A stretch of DNA of 64,000 nucleotides from Thermomonospora catenispora (lineage in GTDB: Bacteria > Actinomycetota > Actinomycetes > Streptosporangiales > Streptosporangiaceae). The notes under the pieces are model-generated. The model was not told the origin of the DNA and did not search any database. It saw nothing but the letters and a program-made list of their open reading frames with translations. The stretch is from assembly GCF_006363815.1 (NCBI RefSeq), contig NZ_RRYT01000013.1, forward strand, positions 47,178 to 111,177, given 5' to 3'. The translations under genes were made by a program, and so were the position numbers. This document shows, one piece after another, positions 51,838 through 59,684 of the stretch (positions are counted from its first letter, which is position 1; each line of letters starts with the position of its first letter).

Positions 51838-52038
51838 ATGGCCGACAACCGAGACAAGCCCTTGGCGGACCGGCGGGCCGAGGCCGCCGGCGCCGCCGAC
51901 GACGACGCCCAGGAGCCGTACGAGGTGCCGGACATCGGCGGCGAGCATCAGCCGAGCCCCACCGATCCGCCCAACGCGCCGGAGGAGGCGCCCGGCGGCG
52001 AGGCCGAGGGGTATCAGCCGCAGACCCGCACCCCGTAG
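51838..52038 (+). CDS. Small acidic disordered protein
   Basis: A 66-residue protein rich in Asp, Glu, Pro and Ala with no hydrophobic core (DKPLADRRAEAAGAADDDAQEPYEVPDIGGEHQ), probably unstructured. No family is recognised. There is no good ribosome-binding site; a GTG 21 nt earlier is possible. It is divergent from the topoisomerase gene. The clean, high-GC third-position pattern supports expression, but the assignment is uncertain. Confidence 0.5.
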   Translation: MADNRDKPLADRRAEAAGAADDDAQEPYEVPDIGGEHQPSPTDPPNAPEEAPGGEAEGYQPQTRTP

Positions 52039-52251
52039 CGTTCCGGGGCGCCCACGCGCCGCGGCGGCGGCCCCGCGGGGCGACCCCGCGTCATGGCCGC
52101 GTGCCACGGGGCGCGATACGGCCCCGTGGCGCGCCCCCGCGCACGGCCCTGCGCCAGGGTCCCGCAGCACGGTTCCGCGGCGCGCGGGGGCGGTCGGCGC
52201 GGCTGAGGAGCGCGGGGCCCGGGGGCGGGAGGCGGGCCGGCGGGCGCGGGC

Positions 52252-53100
52252 TCAGCCCGGGTGGATCTCCCCGCCCGCCGGGACGAGGGTCTGGCCGGTG
52301 TAGTACGACGAGAGCCGGTCGCTGGCGAAGAACACATACGACGGGGCGATCTCGTCGGGCTCGGCGGCCCGCCCCATGGGGGCCTGCCGTCCGAACGTCT
52401 CCACCTTCTCCTCCGGCAGGGTGGCCGGGATCAGCGGCGTCCACACCGGGCCGGGGGCGACCGAGTTCACCCGGATGCCCCGCTCCATCAGGTGCTGGGC
52501 CAGGGATTGGGCGAGGTTCATCGCCGCGGCCTTGCTGGCGGCGTAGTCGATCAGCGACGCGTTGCCGCGCAGCCCGTTGATCGAGCCGGTGATCACGATG
52601 GACGAGCCCTTGCCGAGGTGGTCCAACGCCGCCTGCACGGTCCACAGCAGGCTGAAGACGTTGACGGTGAAGGTCCGGAGCAGCTGCCGGTCGTCGATCT
52701 GGCGCAGGTCCTGCACCGGCTGCTGGGTGCCGTGGTGCAGCACCAGCACGTCCAGCCCGCCGAGGCCGCGGGCGGCGTGCTCGACCACCTCGCGGCAGTG
52801 CCGCTCCTCGGCCATGTCGCCGCCCAGCGTCAGGCAGCGGCGGCCCTCCTGTTCGACCAGTGCGGCGGTGCGCCGGGCGTCGGCGTCCTCGGACAGGTAG
52901 GTGATCGCCACGTCGGCGCCCTCTTTGGCGAACGCCACGGCGACGGCGCGGCCGATGCCCGAGTCGCCGCCGGTGATCAGGGCGCGTCGTCCCTCCAGCA
53001 GCCCGCTGCCGGTGTAGTCGCGCATCTCGTCGCGCGGGCGGGGTGTCATATCTCCGCTGCGGCCGGGGTAGGGCTGCTGTTGGGCGGGTCGTTCGCTCAT
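52252..53100 (-). CDS. Short-chain dehydrogenase/reductase, YghA/YhdF-like
   Basis: A 282-residue NAD(P)-dependent SDR with a 45-residue N-terminal extension. The dinucleotide motif is TGGDSGIG, the catalytic residues are Ser in ITGSING and Tyr/Lys in YAASK, and GPVWTPLIPATLPEEKVETFG is typical of the YhdF/glucose-dehydrogenase-like stress group. Such enzymes are often in the general stress regulon. The inner ATG is chosen; a GTG 18 nt earlier is also possible. Confidence 0.9.
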   Translation of the reverse strand: MSERPAQQQPYPGRSGDMTPRPRDEMRDYTGSGLLEGRRALITGGDSGIGRAVAVAFAKEGADVAITYLSEDADARRTAALVEQEGRRCLTLGGDMAEERHCREVVEHAARGLGGLDVLVLHHGTQQPVQDLRQIDDRQLLRTFTVNVFSLLWTVQAALDHLGKGSSIVITGSINGLRGNASLIDYAASKAAAMNLAQSLAQHLMERGIRVNSVAPGPVWTPLIPATLPEEKVETFGRQAPMGRAAEPDEIAPSYVFFASDRLSSYYTGQTLVPAGGEIHPG

Positions 53101-53225
53101 GGGGTCCCCGCTGCTCACTCGGTGACAAGATCGCGTCGCCGGAGTCGTCGGCGGATGAGCCGGCGGACGGTCCGCGGCGGCTCCGCGGCGACTTCACGGC
53201 GCCAAGGCGCATCCCCCTTGGACAC

Positions 53226-53255
53226 GGGGTCAAACATTCCCGGTAGTTTGACCCC
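53226..53255. promoter_or_regulatory. Perfect inverted repeat upstream of the HSD-like gene
   Basis: GGGGTCAAAC (53226-53235) and GTTTGACCCC (53246-53255) are perfect 10-bp arms 10 nt apart, in the divergent region and 52 nt before the ATG of the lipid-oxidation genes. It has the size and position of an operator for a TetR- or GntR-like regulator. Confidence 0.6.
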
Positions 53256-53306
53256 TGGGTAACATCAACCCGAACGACATTCGGTCCCTGACGTAAGGTG
53301 CTGCTT

Positions 53307-54080
53307 ATGGACCTGAACGGAGTCTCCGCCGTCATCTCCGGTGGTGCGAGCGGTCTCGGTGAGGCCACCGCCCGCGACCTGGCCGGCCACGGCGTCAAGG
53401 TCGTCATCGCCGACCTGAACGAGGACAAGGGCAAGGCGCTGGCCGACGAGATCGGCGGCGTTTTCGTCAAGACCGACGTCTCCGACGAGGGGCAGGTGCA
53501 GGCCGCGGTGCAGGCCGCGGTGGACACCGGCGCCCCGCTGCGCATCATCGTCAACAGCGCCGGCATCGGCTGGGCCGAGCGCACCGTCAACCGCGACGGC
53601 TCCCCGCACAACCTGGCCACCTACCAGAAGGTCATCGCCGTCAACCTGATCGGCACCTTCAACCTGATGCGGATCGGCGCCGCCGCCATCGCCAAGACCG
53701 AGCCCGCCGACGCCGACGGCCAGCGCGGCGTGGTGATCAACACCGCCTCCGTCGCCGCCCTGGAGGGCCAGACCGGCCAGGTGGCGTACTCGGCGTCCAA
53801 GGGCGGCATCGTCGGCATGACGCTGCCGGCCGCCCGTGACCTGTCGGTCATCGGCGTCCGGGTCAACACCATCTGCCCGGGCATCATCGACACCCCGATC
53901 TACGGCGAGGGCGAGGCCGCCGAGGCGTTCAAGGCCAAGCTGGTCGCGCCGGTGCAGTTCCCCAAGCGGATGGGCCAGCCCGCCGAGTTCGCGCACCTGG
54001 TGCGCGCGCTCATCGAGAACGACTACATGAACGGCGAGGTCATCCGTTTCGACGGCGCCATTCGCTTCCAGCCCAAGTAA
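53307..54080 (+). CDS. 3-hydroxyacyl-CoA dehydrogenase-like SDR (HSD10/FabG type)
   Basis: A 257-residue SDR. The cofactor motif is SGGASGLG, followed by [10 protein letters not shown] with Asp for NAD preference, NSAGIGW, catalytic Ser in [23 protein letters not shown] and Tyr/Lys in YSASK. The family includes 3-hydroxy-2-methylbutyryl-CoA and 3-hydroxyacyl-CoA dehydrogenases of fatty-acid and isoleucine breakdown. It is 12 nt upstream of an enoyl-CoA hydratase on the same strand, which supports a beta-oxidation role. Confidence 0.9.
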   Translation: MDLNGVSAVISGGASGLGEATARDLAGHGVKVVIADLNEDKGKALADEIGGVFVKTDVSDEGQVQAAVQAAVDTGAPLRIIVNSAGIGWAERTVNRDGSPHNLATYQKVIAVNLIGTFNLMRIGAAAIAKTEPADADGQRGVVINTASVAALEGQTGQVAYSASKGGIVGMTLPAARDLSVIGVRVNTICPGIIDTPIYGEGEAAEAFKAKLVAPVQFPKRMGQPAEFAHLVRALIENDYMNGEVIRFDGAIRFQPK

Positions 54081-54092
54081 GGAGGGGCAGGC

Positions 54093-54857
54093 ATGTCCGA
54101 CGCGGTACTGACCGAGACCGATGGCGCCGTCCTCGTCATCACCATCAACCGCCCGGAGGCCAAGAACGCGGTGAACGCCGCGGTGGCCCAGGGCATCGCC
54201 GCGGCGCTCGATGAGCTGGACAACCGCAAGGACCTGTCGGTGGCGGTGCTCACCGGGGCCGGCGGCACGTTCTGCTCCGGAATGGACCTGAAGGGCTTCC
54301 TCAAGGGCGAGCTGCCGTGGGCCGAGGGCCGCGGATTCGCCGGCATCGTGGAGAAGCCCCCGGCCAAGCCGATCATCGCGGCGGTCGAGGGCTACGCGCT
54401 GGCCGGCGGCTGCGAGGTCGCGCTGGCCTGCGACATGATCGTCGCCTCCAAGGAGGCCAAGTTCGGCCTGCCCGAGCCCAAGCGCGGGCTGGTCGCCGCC
54501 GGCGGCGGGCTGCTGCGGCTGCCGCAGCGGATCCCGTACCACATCGCCATGGAGATCGCGCTGACCGGCGACTTCTACGGCGCCGAGCGGATGGCCGAGC
54601 TGGGCTTCGTCAACCGGCTGACCGAGCCCGGCCAGGCGCTGGAGGGCGCCCGGGAGCTGGCGCTCAAGATCGCCGAGAACGCTCCGCTGGCGCTGGCCGC
54701 CACCAAGCGGATCATCGTCGAGTCGCCGACCTGGCCGGCCGACCAGGTGTGGGTCAAGCAGGGCGAGATCACCGGCCCGGTGTTCACCTCCAAGGACGCC
54801 CAGGAGGGGCCGAAGGCCTTCGCGGAGAAGCGCAAGCCGGTGTGGAAGGGCGAGTGA
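54093..54857 (+). CDS. Enoyl-CoA hydratase/isomerase (crotonase) family protein
   Basis: A 254-residue crotonase. The oxyanion-hole segments are GGTFCSGMDLKGF and AGGCEVALACDMIVA, and GLPEPKRGLVAAGGGLLRLPQRIP carries the acidic residue expected in the active site. The C-terminal helix is AQEGPKAFAEKRKPVWKG. AAGGAGG precedes the ATG. It forms a two-gene unit with the HSD-like dehydrogenase and is followed by a strong terminator. Confidence 0.92.
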   Translation: MSDAVLTETDGAVLVITINRPEAKNAVNAAVAQGIAAALDELDNRKDLSVAVLTGAGGTFCSGMDLKGFLKGELPWAEGRGFAGIVEKPPAKPIIAAVEGYALAGGCEVALACDMIVASKEAKFGLPEPKRGLVAAGGGLLRLPQRIPYHIAMEIALTGDFYGAERMAELGFVNRLTEPGQALEGARELALKIAENAPLALAATKRIIVESPTWPADQVWVKQGEITGPVFTSKDAQEGPKAFAEKRKPVWKGE

Positions 54858-54875
54858 TCGCCTGACCCGGCATCG

Positions 54876-54905
54876 GAACGCCCCGGCCGCACGGCCGGGG
54901 CGTTC
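54876..54905 (+). terminator. Hairpin terminator after the crotonase gene
   Basis: GAACGCCCCGGCC (54876-54888) pairs perfectly with GGCCGGGGCGTTC (54893-54905) across a 4-nt loop, 19 nt after the stop codon. Confidence 0.9.
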
Positions 54906-55055
54906 TGCGCTCCTCACGTGCTCCTCCCGGGCCCGTTCCGCGCCCGCCCCATCCGCCCCCGTCCGCGGCTCCTCCCGCGGCCCGTCCCGGGCGTGCTCCG
55001 CGCCCGCTCTCACGCCCTCCCCGCCCCGCCCCGCGCCCGCTTCACCGCCCTCAGC

Positions 55056-55088
55056 GGGCTTTCGGCGGGCTTTCAGGATGCGTTCAGG
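55056..55088 (+). promoter_or_regulatory. Three tandem 11-bp repeats upstream of the response regulator
   Basis: GGGCTTTCGGC (55056-55066), GGGCTTTCAGG (55067-55077) and ATGCGTTCAGG (55078-55088) are contiguous and share TTC in phase. Head-to-tail 11-bp units are the usual binding pattern of OmpR/PhoB-type regulators, so this is probably an autoregulatory site for the adjacent regulator, which starts 46 nt later. Confidence 0.6.
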
Positions 55089-55133
55089 TTCGCCGGCCAG
55101 CCTGGGCATGATGGACAAGGGGAGAGTGGTCTC

Positions 55134-55844
55134 GTGAACGAGCGCGCCGCGCCGGCGGCCCGCCTGCTGGTGGTCGAGGACGACGCCAACATCCTCGAAC
55201 TGCTGGCGGGCAGCCTGCGCTTCGCCGGGTTCGACGTGGTCACCGCCACCAACGGCACCGCCGCGGTGGAGGCCGCGCTGCGGCACCGGCCCGACCTGAT
55301 CGTGCTGGACGTGATGCTGCCGGACCTCGACGGGTTCGCCGTGGTGCGGCGGCTGCGGTCGGGCGGCGCCCGGACGCCGGTGCTGTTCCTGACCGCCCGG
55401 GACGCGGTGCAGGACCGCATCACCGGACTGACCATCGGCGGCGACGACTACGTCACCAAGCCGTTCAGCCTGGAAGAGGTCATCGCCCGCATCCACGCGG
55501 TGCTGCGGCGGACCCGCGGCGAGCGGCCCGCACCCTCCCCTCGGCTGGTGGTCGCCGACATCGAGCTGGACGACGACGGCCACCAGGTGTGGCGGGCGGG
55601 ACGGCCGATCGCGCTGTCGCCGACCGAGTTCAAGCTGCTGCGATACTTCATGACCAACGCCGGACGGGTGCTGTCCAAGGCGCAGATCCTCGACCACGTG
55701 TGGAACTACGACTTCCGCGGCGACGCCGGGATCGTCGAGTCCTACGTCTCGGCGCTGCGTCGCAAGGTCGACAACGCCGAGCCCAGGCTCATCCACACCC
55801 TGCGCGGGGTCGGATACGTGCTCCGCCCGCCCCAGGGGTCATGA
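55134..55844 (+). CDS. OmpR/PhoB-type response regulator
   Basis: A 236-residue two-component response regulator. The receiver domain (11-127) has the acidic pocket (VEDD), the phosphoacceptor Asp59 in VLDVMLPD and the conserved Lys in TKPFS. The winged-helix DNA-binding domain (about 140-233) has LSPTEFKLLRYFMTNAGRVLSKAQILDHVWNYDF and ESYVSALRRKVD. GTG is the start with GGGGAGAG upstream. It overlaps the kinase gene (ATGA). The pair resembles TcrX/TrcR- or PrrA-like systems, but the signal is unknown. Confidence 0.93.
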   Translation: MNERAAPAARLLVVEDDANILELLAGSLRFAGFDVVTATNGTAAVEAALRHRPDLIVLDVMLPDLDGFAVVRRLRSGGARTPVLFLTARDAVQDRITGLTIGGDDYVTKPFSLEEVIARIHAVLRRTRGERPAPSPRLVVADIELDDDGHQVWRAGRPIALSPTEFKLLRYFMTNAGRVLSKAQILDHVWNYDFRGDAGIVESYVSALRRKVDNAEPRLIHTLRGVGYVLRPPQGS

Positions 55845-57466
55845 CCGTCGCGGCGCTGCACCGCCTGTCGGCCCGCGTTCCGCTGCGGGTCAAGCTCATC
55901 GCCGCCATGCTGGCGCTGGTGCTGGCGGGTCTGGCGGTGATCGGCGTCGCCGGGGTGTCGGTCCTGCGCAGCCATCTGATCGCCCGTGCCGACGAGCAGC
56001 TGCGGCAGGCCACCGCCCGGCTGGTCGACCAGCTCTCCCGGCCGCTGGTCGACCCGGACGGGCGGATCATGCTGCGGGTGCCCGCCGACATGTACGGGCA
56101 GGTCCGCGCCCCCGACGGCACCGTGCGGACCGAGACCCAGGCCCCCTGGATCACCGGGAGCCCGCGCCTTCCCGAGGATCTCGGCGGCCGGTACGACGAG
56201 CCGTTCACCGTCTCGGACACCGGCGGCGGCCCCTCCTGGCGGGTGATGGCGGTCCCCGTGGTGGGCGGCGGCAGCGTGGTCGTGGGCGTCAGCCTGGGCG
56301 AGGCCGACCGCACCGTGCGGCGGCTCATCGCCATCGACCTGGTGGTGGGGGTGACGGTCCTGCTCGTGCTGGTCGGGGCGGGGGTGTGGATGGTCAGCGC
56401 CAGCCTGCGCCCACTGGAGGCGATCGAGGAGACCGCCGAGGCCATCGCCGCCGGCGACCTGTCCCGCCGCGTCCCGCACGCCGAGCCGGGCACCGAGGTG
56501 GGGCGGCTCAGCAGATCCCTGAACGGGATGCTCGCCCAGATCGAGGCCGCGTTCCGGGCCCGCCAGATCTCCGAGGCCGCCGCCCGCGAGTCCGAACGCC
56601 GGATGCGCCGCTTCATCGCCGACGCCGGTCACGAGCTGCGCACCCCGCTCACCGCCATCCGCGGCTTCGCCGAGCTGTACCGGCAGGGCGCCGCCCGCAC
56701 CCCCGAGGAGATCGACCGTCTGCTCGGCCGCATCGAGGACACCGCCGCCCGGATGGGTCTGCTGGTGGAGGATCTGCTCCTGCTGGCCCGGCTGGACCGG
56801 CAGCGGCCCCTTCGGCTGAGCCCGGTCGACCTGCTGGCCGTGGCCGCCGAGTCCGTCCAGGAGATCCGCGCGGTCGCCCCCGACCGCACCGTCGAGCTGT
56901 CCGTCGAGGGCGGCATGGCCTACCAGGTGATGGGGGACGAGCCGCGGCTCCGCCAGATCCTGGGCAACCTGCTCAAGAACGCCGTCACGCACACCCCCGC
57001 CGGCACCCCGGTGGAGGTGCGGCTGCGCCCCGGGACCTCCGCCGAGCGGCACGAGCTGCACGCCCGCGGCGCCCCGCCCGGCACGCCCGCCGTGGTCTGC
57101 GAGGTCATCGACACCGGGCCGGGCCTCACCCGCGAGCAGGCCCATCGGGTCTTCGAACGCTTCTACCGGGCCGAGGAGTCCCGCAGCCGGCAGGACGGCG
57201 GCACGGGGCTGGGGCTGGCCATCGTCGCCGCCCTGGTGGCCGCGCACAACGGCGTCGTCCAGCTGGAGACCGCCCCGGGCCGGGGCGCCGCCTTCCGGGT
57301 GATCCTGCCCCTGTGGGAGGAGGGCGTGCAGCCGGACGATCCGCCGCCCGTGCCGGAGGCGGATCGGGCCCCTCCGTCGACCGCCCCCCGCCCGCCGCAC
57401 GGCCCCTCTCCGGCGGACGATCCCGGCCCGTCGACCGATCCCCGCACCCCGGACGGCCGGCGGTGA
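55841..57466 (+). CDS. Two-component sensor histidine kinase
   Basis: A 541-residue membrane kinase. Two membrane helices (about 20-45 and 166-190) flank an extracytoplasmic sensor of about 120 residues; then a HAMP domain (ASLRPLEAIEETAEAIAAGDLSRRVP), the H-box FIADAGHELRTPLTAIRGFAELYRQG with the phosphoacceptor His near residue 263, and the ATPase domain with N-box LGNLLKNAVTHTP, DTGPGL, FERFYRAEESRSRQDGGTGLGLAIV. The last 45 residues are Pro/Asp-rich and hydrophilic. Overlaps the regulator gene by ATGA. Confidence 0.94.
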   Translation: MTVAALHRLSARVPLRVKLIAAMLALVLAGLAVIGVAGVSVLRSHLIARADEQLRQATARLVDQLSRPLVDPDGRIMLRVPADMYGQVRAPDGTVRTETQAPWITGSPRLPEDLGGRYDEPFTVSDTGGGPSWRVMAVPVVGGGSVVVGVSLGEADRTVRRLIAIDLVVGVTVLLVLVGAGVWMVSASLRPLEAIEETAEAIAAGDLSRRVPHAEPGTEVGRLSRSLNGMLAQIEAAFRARQISEAAARESERRMRRFIADAGHELRTPLTAIRGFAELYRQGAARTPEEIDRLLGRIEDTAARMGLLVEDLLLLARLDRQRPLRLSPVDLLAVAAESVQEIRAVAPDRTVELSVEGGMAYQVMGDEPRLRQILGNLLKNAVTHTPAGTPVEVRLRPGTSAERHELHARGAPPGTPAVVCEVIDTGPGLTREQAHRVFERFYRAEESRSRQDGGTGLGLAIVAALVAAHNGVVQLETAPGRGAAFRVILPLWEEGVQPDDPPPVPEADRAPPSTAPRPPHGPSPADDPGPSTDPRTPDGRR

Positions 57467-57479
57467 ACGCCCCGTGCGG

Positions 57480-58319
57480 TCAGGCCGCGTCGGCCTTGAT
57501 CTTCAGTCGGGGCTTGTTCTCCTTCTCGGCCAGCCTCCGCAGCATCTTGCGGGTCTGGTGCATGTAGATCTCCCGCGGCAGGGTGCGGATCCGTTCCGGC
57601 AGCCGCGGGTAGATCAGCGACAGCGTCATCATCAGCAGGTGGAACTGGAGCTCGCGGAGCCTGCCGTACTTCCAGCCGTACTGCTCGCGGATCGGCGGCG
57701 GCATCAGGCCGTGGGTGATGAGCCGGATCACGATCATCGAAGGCCGCATGAACCACGGCAGCCTGGTGGGGTGCAGCACTCCGTCGGCGATGTGCCGGGA
57801 CGCGTCGCTGATCTTCAGGGTGTTGACCATGTGGGCGTAGTACTCGCGGAAGTCCCGGTAGGTGGCCGGCATCCGCTCCTCGGGGCAGCCGAGGATCGTC
57901 GCGTAGATCTTGGCCTGCTGGTAGTACTCCTCCAGCTCCTCCTCGGTGAACCGGCGCCGGAACAGGATCTGGTAGGTCTGCGCGGCGACCGCGAACAGCG
58001 TGGCGGCCACCCAGACCTGCAGCTCGGGGTCGTTGGCGTGGTAGCCGGGCCCGACCACCCGGTCGTGCATCCGGGTGACGATGGCGCTGATCCGCTCGGC
58101 CTCCTCACGGCTGCCGAACGCCACCATGTAGACCCATCCCATGGTGTTGCGCAGCCGGGTCATCGGGTCGTCGAACGTGTAGCTGTGGTCATGCACCCCC
58201 TGCGCGACCTTGGGGTGGGAGGTCTGCAGGAGGGAGGCGGCCCCGCCCGCCGCGATCAGCAGCCCCTCTTTGGTGACCGTGCGGATGATGTCGTCGTCCG
58301 TGAACAGCCCGTCGCTCAT
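57480..58319 (-). CDS. DUF2236 (MpaB/oxygenase-like) family protein
   Basis: A 279-residue protein of the oxygenase MpaB/DUF2236 family, which includes rubber oxygenase-like and mycophenolic acid pathway proteins. Conserved His residues that may bind haem or metal are visible in SHPKVAQGVHDHSYTFDD, YHANDPELQVW and FREYYAHMVNTLKISD. No membrane helix is obvious. The ATG is 30 nt downstream of a palindromic operator candidate. Convergent with the kinase by only 13 nt. Function here unknown. Confidence 0.85.
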   Translation of the reverse strand: MSDGLFTDDDIIRTVTKEGLLIAAGGAASLLQTSHPKVAQGVHDHSYTFDDPMTRLRNTMGWVYMVAFGSREEAERISAIVTRMHDRVVGPGYHANDPELQVWVAATLFAVAAQTYQILFRRRFTEEELEEYYQQAKIYATILGCPEERMPATYRDFREYYAHMVNTLKISDASRHIADGVLHPTRLPWFMRPSMIVIRLITHGLMPPPIREQYGWKYGRLRELQFHLLMMTLSLIYPRLPERIRTLPREIYMHQTRKMLRRLAEKENKPRLKIKADAA

Positions 58320-58349
58320 GGCACGAGTGTAAGTAACCACTTTCTTCGC

Positions 58350-58369
58350 TCGCCAGTGCGCACTGACGA
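58350..58369. promoter_or_regulatory. Near-perfect 20-bp palindrome between divergent DUF2236 and arfB genes
   Basis: CAGTGCGCACTG (58354-58365) is a perfect 12-bp palindrome; flanking TCG and CGA extend the symmetry to 20 bp with one mismatched pair. Size and position suit a TetR-type operator controlling the DUF2236 gene 30 nt away. No regulator gene is adjacent. Confidence 0.55.
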
Positions 58370-58413
58370 AAATCGAACGACATGGACCACGACGAGGGGA
58401 GATAATCGGGCGC

Positions 58414-58839
58414 ATGCCCACCGTCGTCCGCGTGCGAGGCTCGGTCGTCATCCCCGAGACCGAGCTGCGCTGGCGTTTCTCCCGTTCCTCGGGACCCGGT
58501 GGGCAGCACGTCAACACCAGCGCCACCGCCGTCGAGCTCTCCTTCGACGTCGCCGGCTCTCCGTCGTTGCCCGAGCCCTATCGGCGCCGGGTCCTGGAAC
58601 GGCTGGCCAACCGCATCAGCGGCGGCGTGCTGACCATCCGCGCCGAGGAGCACCGCTCCCAGCAGCGCAACCGCGAGGCCGCCCGCCGGCGGCTGGCCAT
58701 GCTCCTGCACGAGGCCACCGCCCCGCCCCCCAAACCGCGCCGCCCCACCAAACCCAGCCGCCGCGTCCACGAACGCCGCCTCAAGGACAAACGGCACCGC
58801 GGCGAACTCAAGCGCTCCCGCTCCGCGCGCTGGTACTGA
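58414..58839 (+). CDS. arfB: Alternative ribosome-rescue peptidyl-tRNA hydrolase
   Basis: A 141-residue release-factor-like protein that frees stalled ribosomes by hydrolysing peptidyl-tRNA. The GGQ motif is at residues 29-31 in SSGPGGQHVNTSATAVEL. The basic C-terminal tail (RRPTKPSRRVHERRLKDKRHRG) is the part that enters the empty mRNA channel. GATAAT ends 7 nt before the ATG, so a leaderless transcript is possible. Confidence 0.95.
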   Translation: MPTVVRVRGSVVIPETELRWRFSRSSGPGGQHVNTSATAVELSFDVAGSPSLPEPYRRRVLERLANRISGGVLTIRAEEHRSQQRNREAARRRLAMLLHEATAPPPKPRRPTKPSRRVHERRLKDKRHRGELKRSRSARWY

Positions 58840-58902
58840 GCCCGGCGCCGGGCGGAGCGGGCGCCCCCTCGACCGAAGGACGGCCCGGCGGCCGCCCCCT
58901 CG

Positions 58903-59424
58903 TCACTGGAGCGAACGGATGGCCCGCATGGCCTCGCGGCGGGTCTCGCCCTTGAGCACGTCGATGTACAGACCGCCGCGCAGGTGATAGCTCTCGTGCT
59001 GCAGGCAGCGGGCGAAGTAGCCGGTGCCCTCCACGCGCACGGGAGAGCCCTTGTAGTCGACGCCCTCCACCACCGCGTGCGCGTACCGGGGAGTGGGGAA
59101 GTGCAGCCCGGGGACGGACAGGCAGCCCTCGTTGTCGGTGATGATCTCGCCGTCCTCGACGACCAGGACGGGGTTCACCACATGGCCCACGTGGCGGCGG
59201 CCGTCGTCGTCCTCGCAGTCGTAGACGAACACCTGGCGGGACACGCCGATCTGGTTGGCGGCCAGCCCCACGCCCTCGGCGGCGTACATGCTGGCGAACA
59301 TGTCGTCGATGAGGCGCTTGAGGGCGGCGTCGAACTCGCGCACCGGATCACAGGAGGTGCGCAGCACCGGATCGCCCAACGTGCGGATCGGCCGCACCGC
59401 GCCACGGCCCTTGCTGTCGGTCAC
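58903..59424 (-). CDS. def: Peptide deformylase
   Basis: A 173-residue metalloenzyme that removes the N-formyl group from nascent proteins. The three family motifs are GVGLAANQIG, EGCLSVPG (metal-ligand Cys) and QHESYHLRG (metal-ligand His residues and catalytic Glu). The third motif usually reads HExDH, so Tyr replaces the usual Asp here. GTG is preferred as a leaderless start because TAGGCT ends 6 nt before it; a TTG two codons upstream is the alternative. It is probably a second, actinobacterial-type copy. Confidence 0.92.
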   Translation of the reverse strand: MTDSKGRGAVRPIRTLGDPVLRTSCDPVREFDAALKRLIDDMFASMYAAEGVGLAANQIGVSRQVFVYDCEDDDGRRHVGHVVNPVLVVEDGEIITDNEGCLSVPGLHFPTPRYAHAVVEGVDYKGSPVRVEGTGYFARCLQHESYHLRGGLYIDVLKGETRREAMRAIRSLQ

Positions 59425-59607
59425 GGTCAAAGCCTATTGACCTTCCGCCGGCGCCGGGTCCCCGGCGTCACGGCCCCGGATCACGACCCCCGCCCGCGGC
59501 GCCCGGTCGGGCCGCGAGGAGGCCCGACCGCCGGGCCCCGCCCTGCGGGACCGGGCCCGCACGGGGCGCCGCGGACCCTGCGGGCCCGGACACCGTCGAC
59601 CGCAGCC

Positions 59608-59647
59608 GACCGGATGCGCCGCCGTGCGCACGGCGGCGCATCCGGTC
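59608..59647. terminator. 40-bp perfect palindrome between divIVA-like and def genes
   Basis: The 20 nt at 59608-59627 (beginning GACCGGATGCG) are exactly complementary to the 20 nt at 59628-59647. As RNA it would form a long hairpin with a tiny loop, 38 nt after the DivIVA-like stop on the minus strand. A terminator is the simplest reading, despite the lack of a U-tract. Confidence 0.75.
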
Positions 59648-59684
59648 ACAACCCCCGACTCCCGGTCCGACCGGCGGCCCGGCG

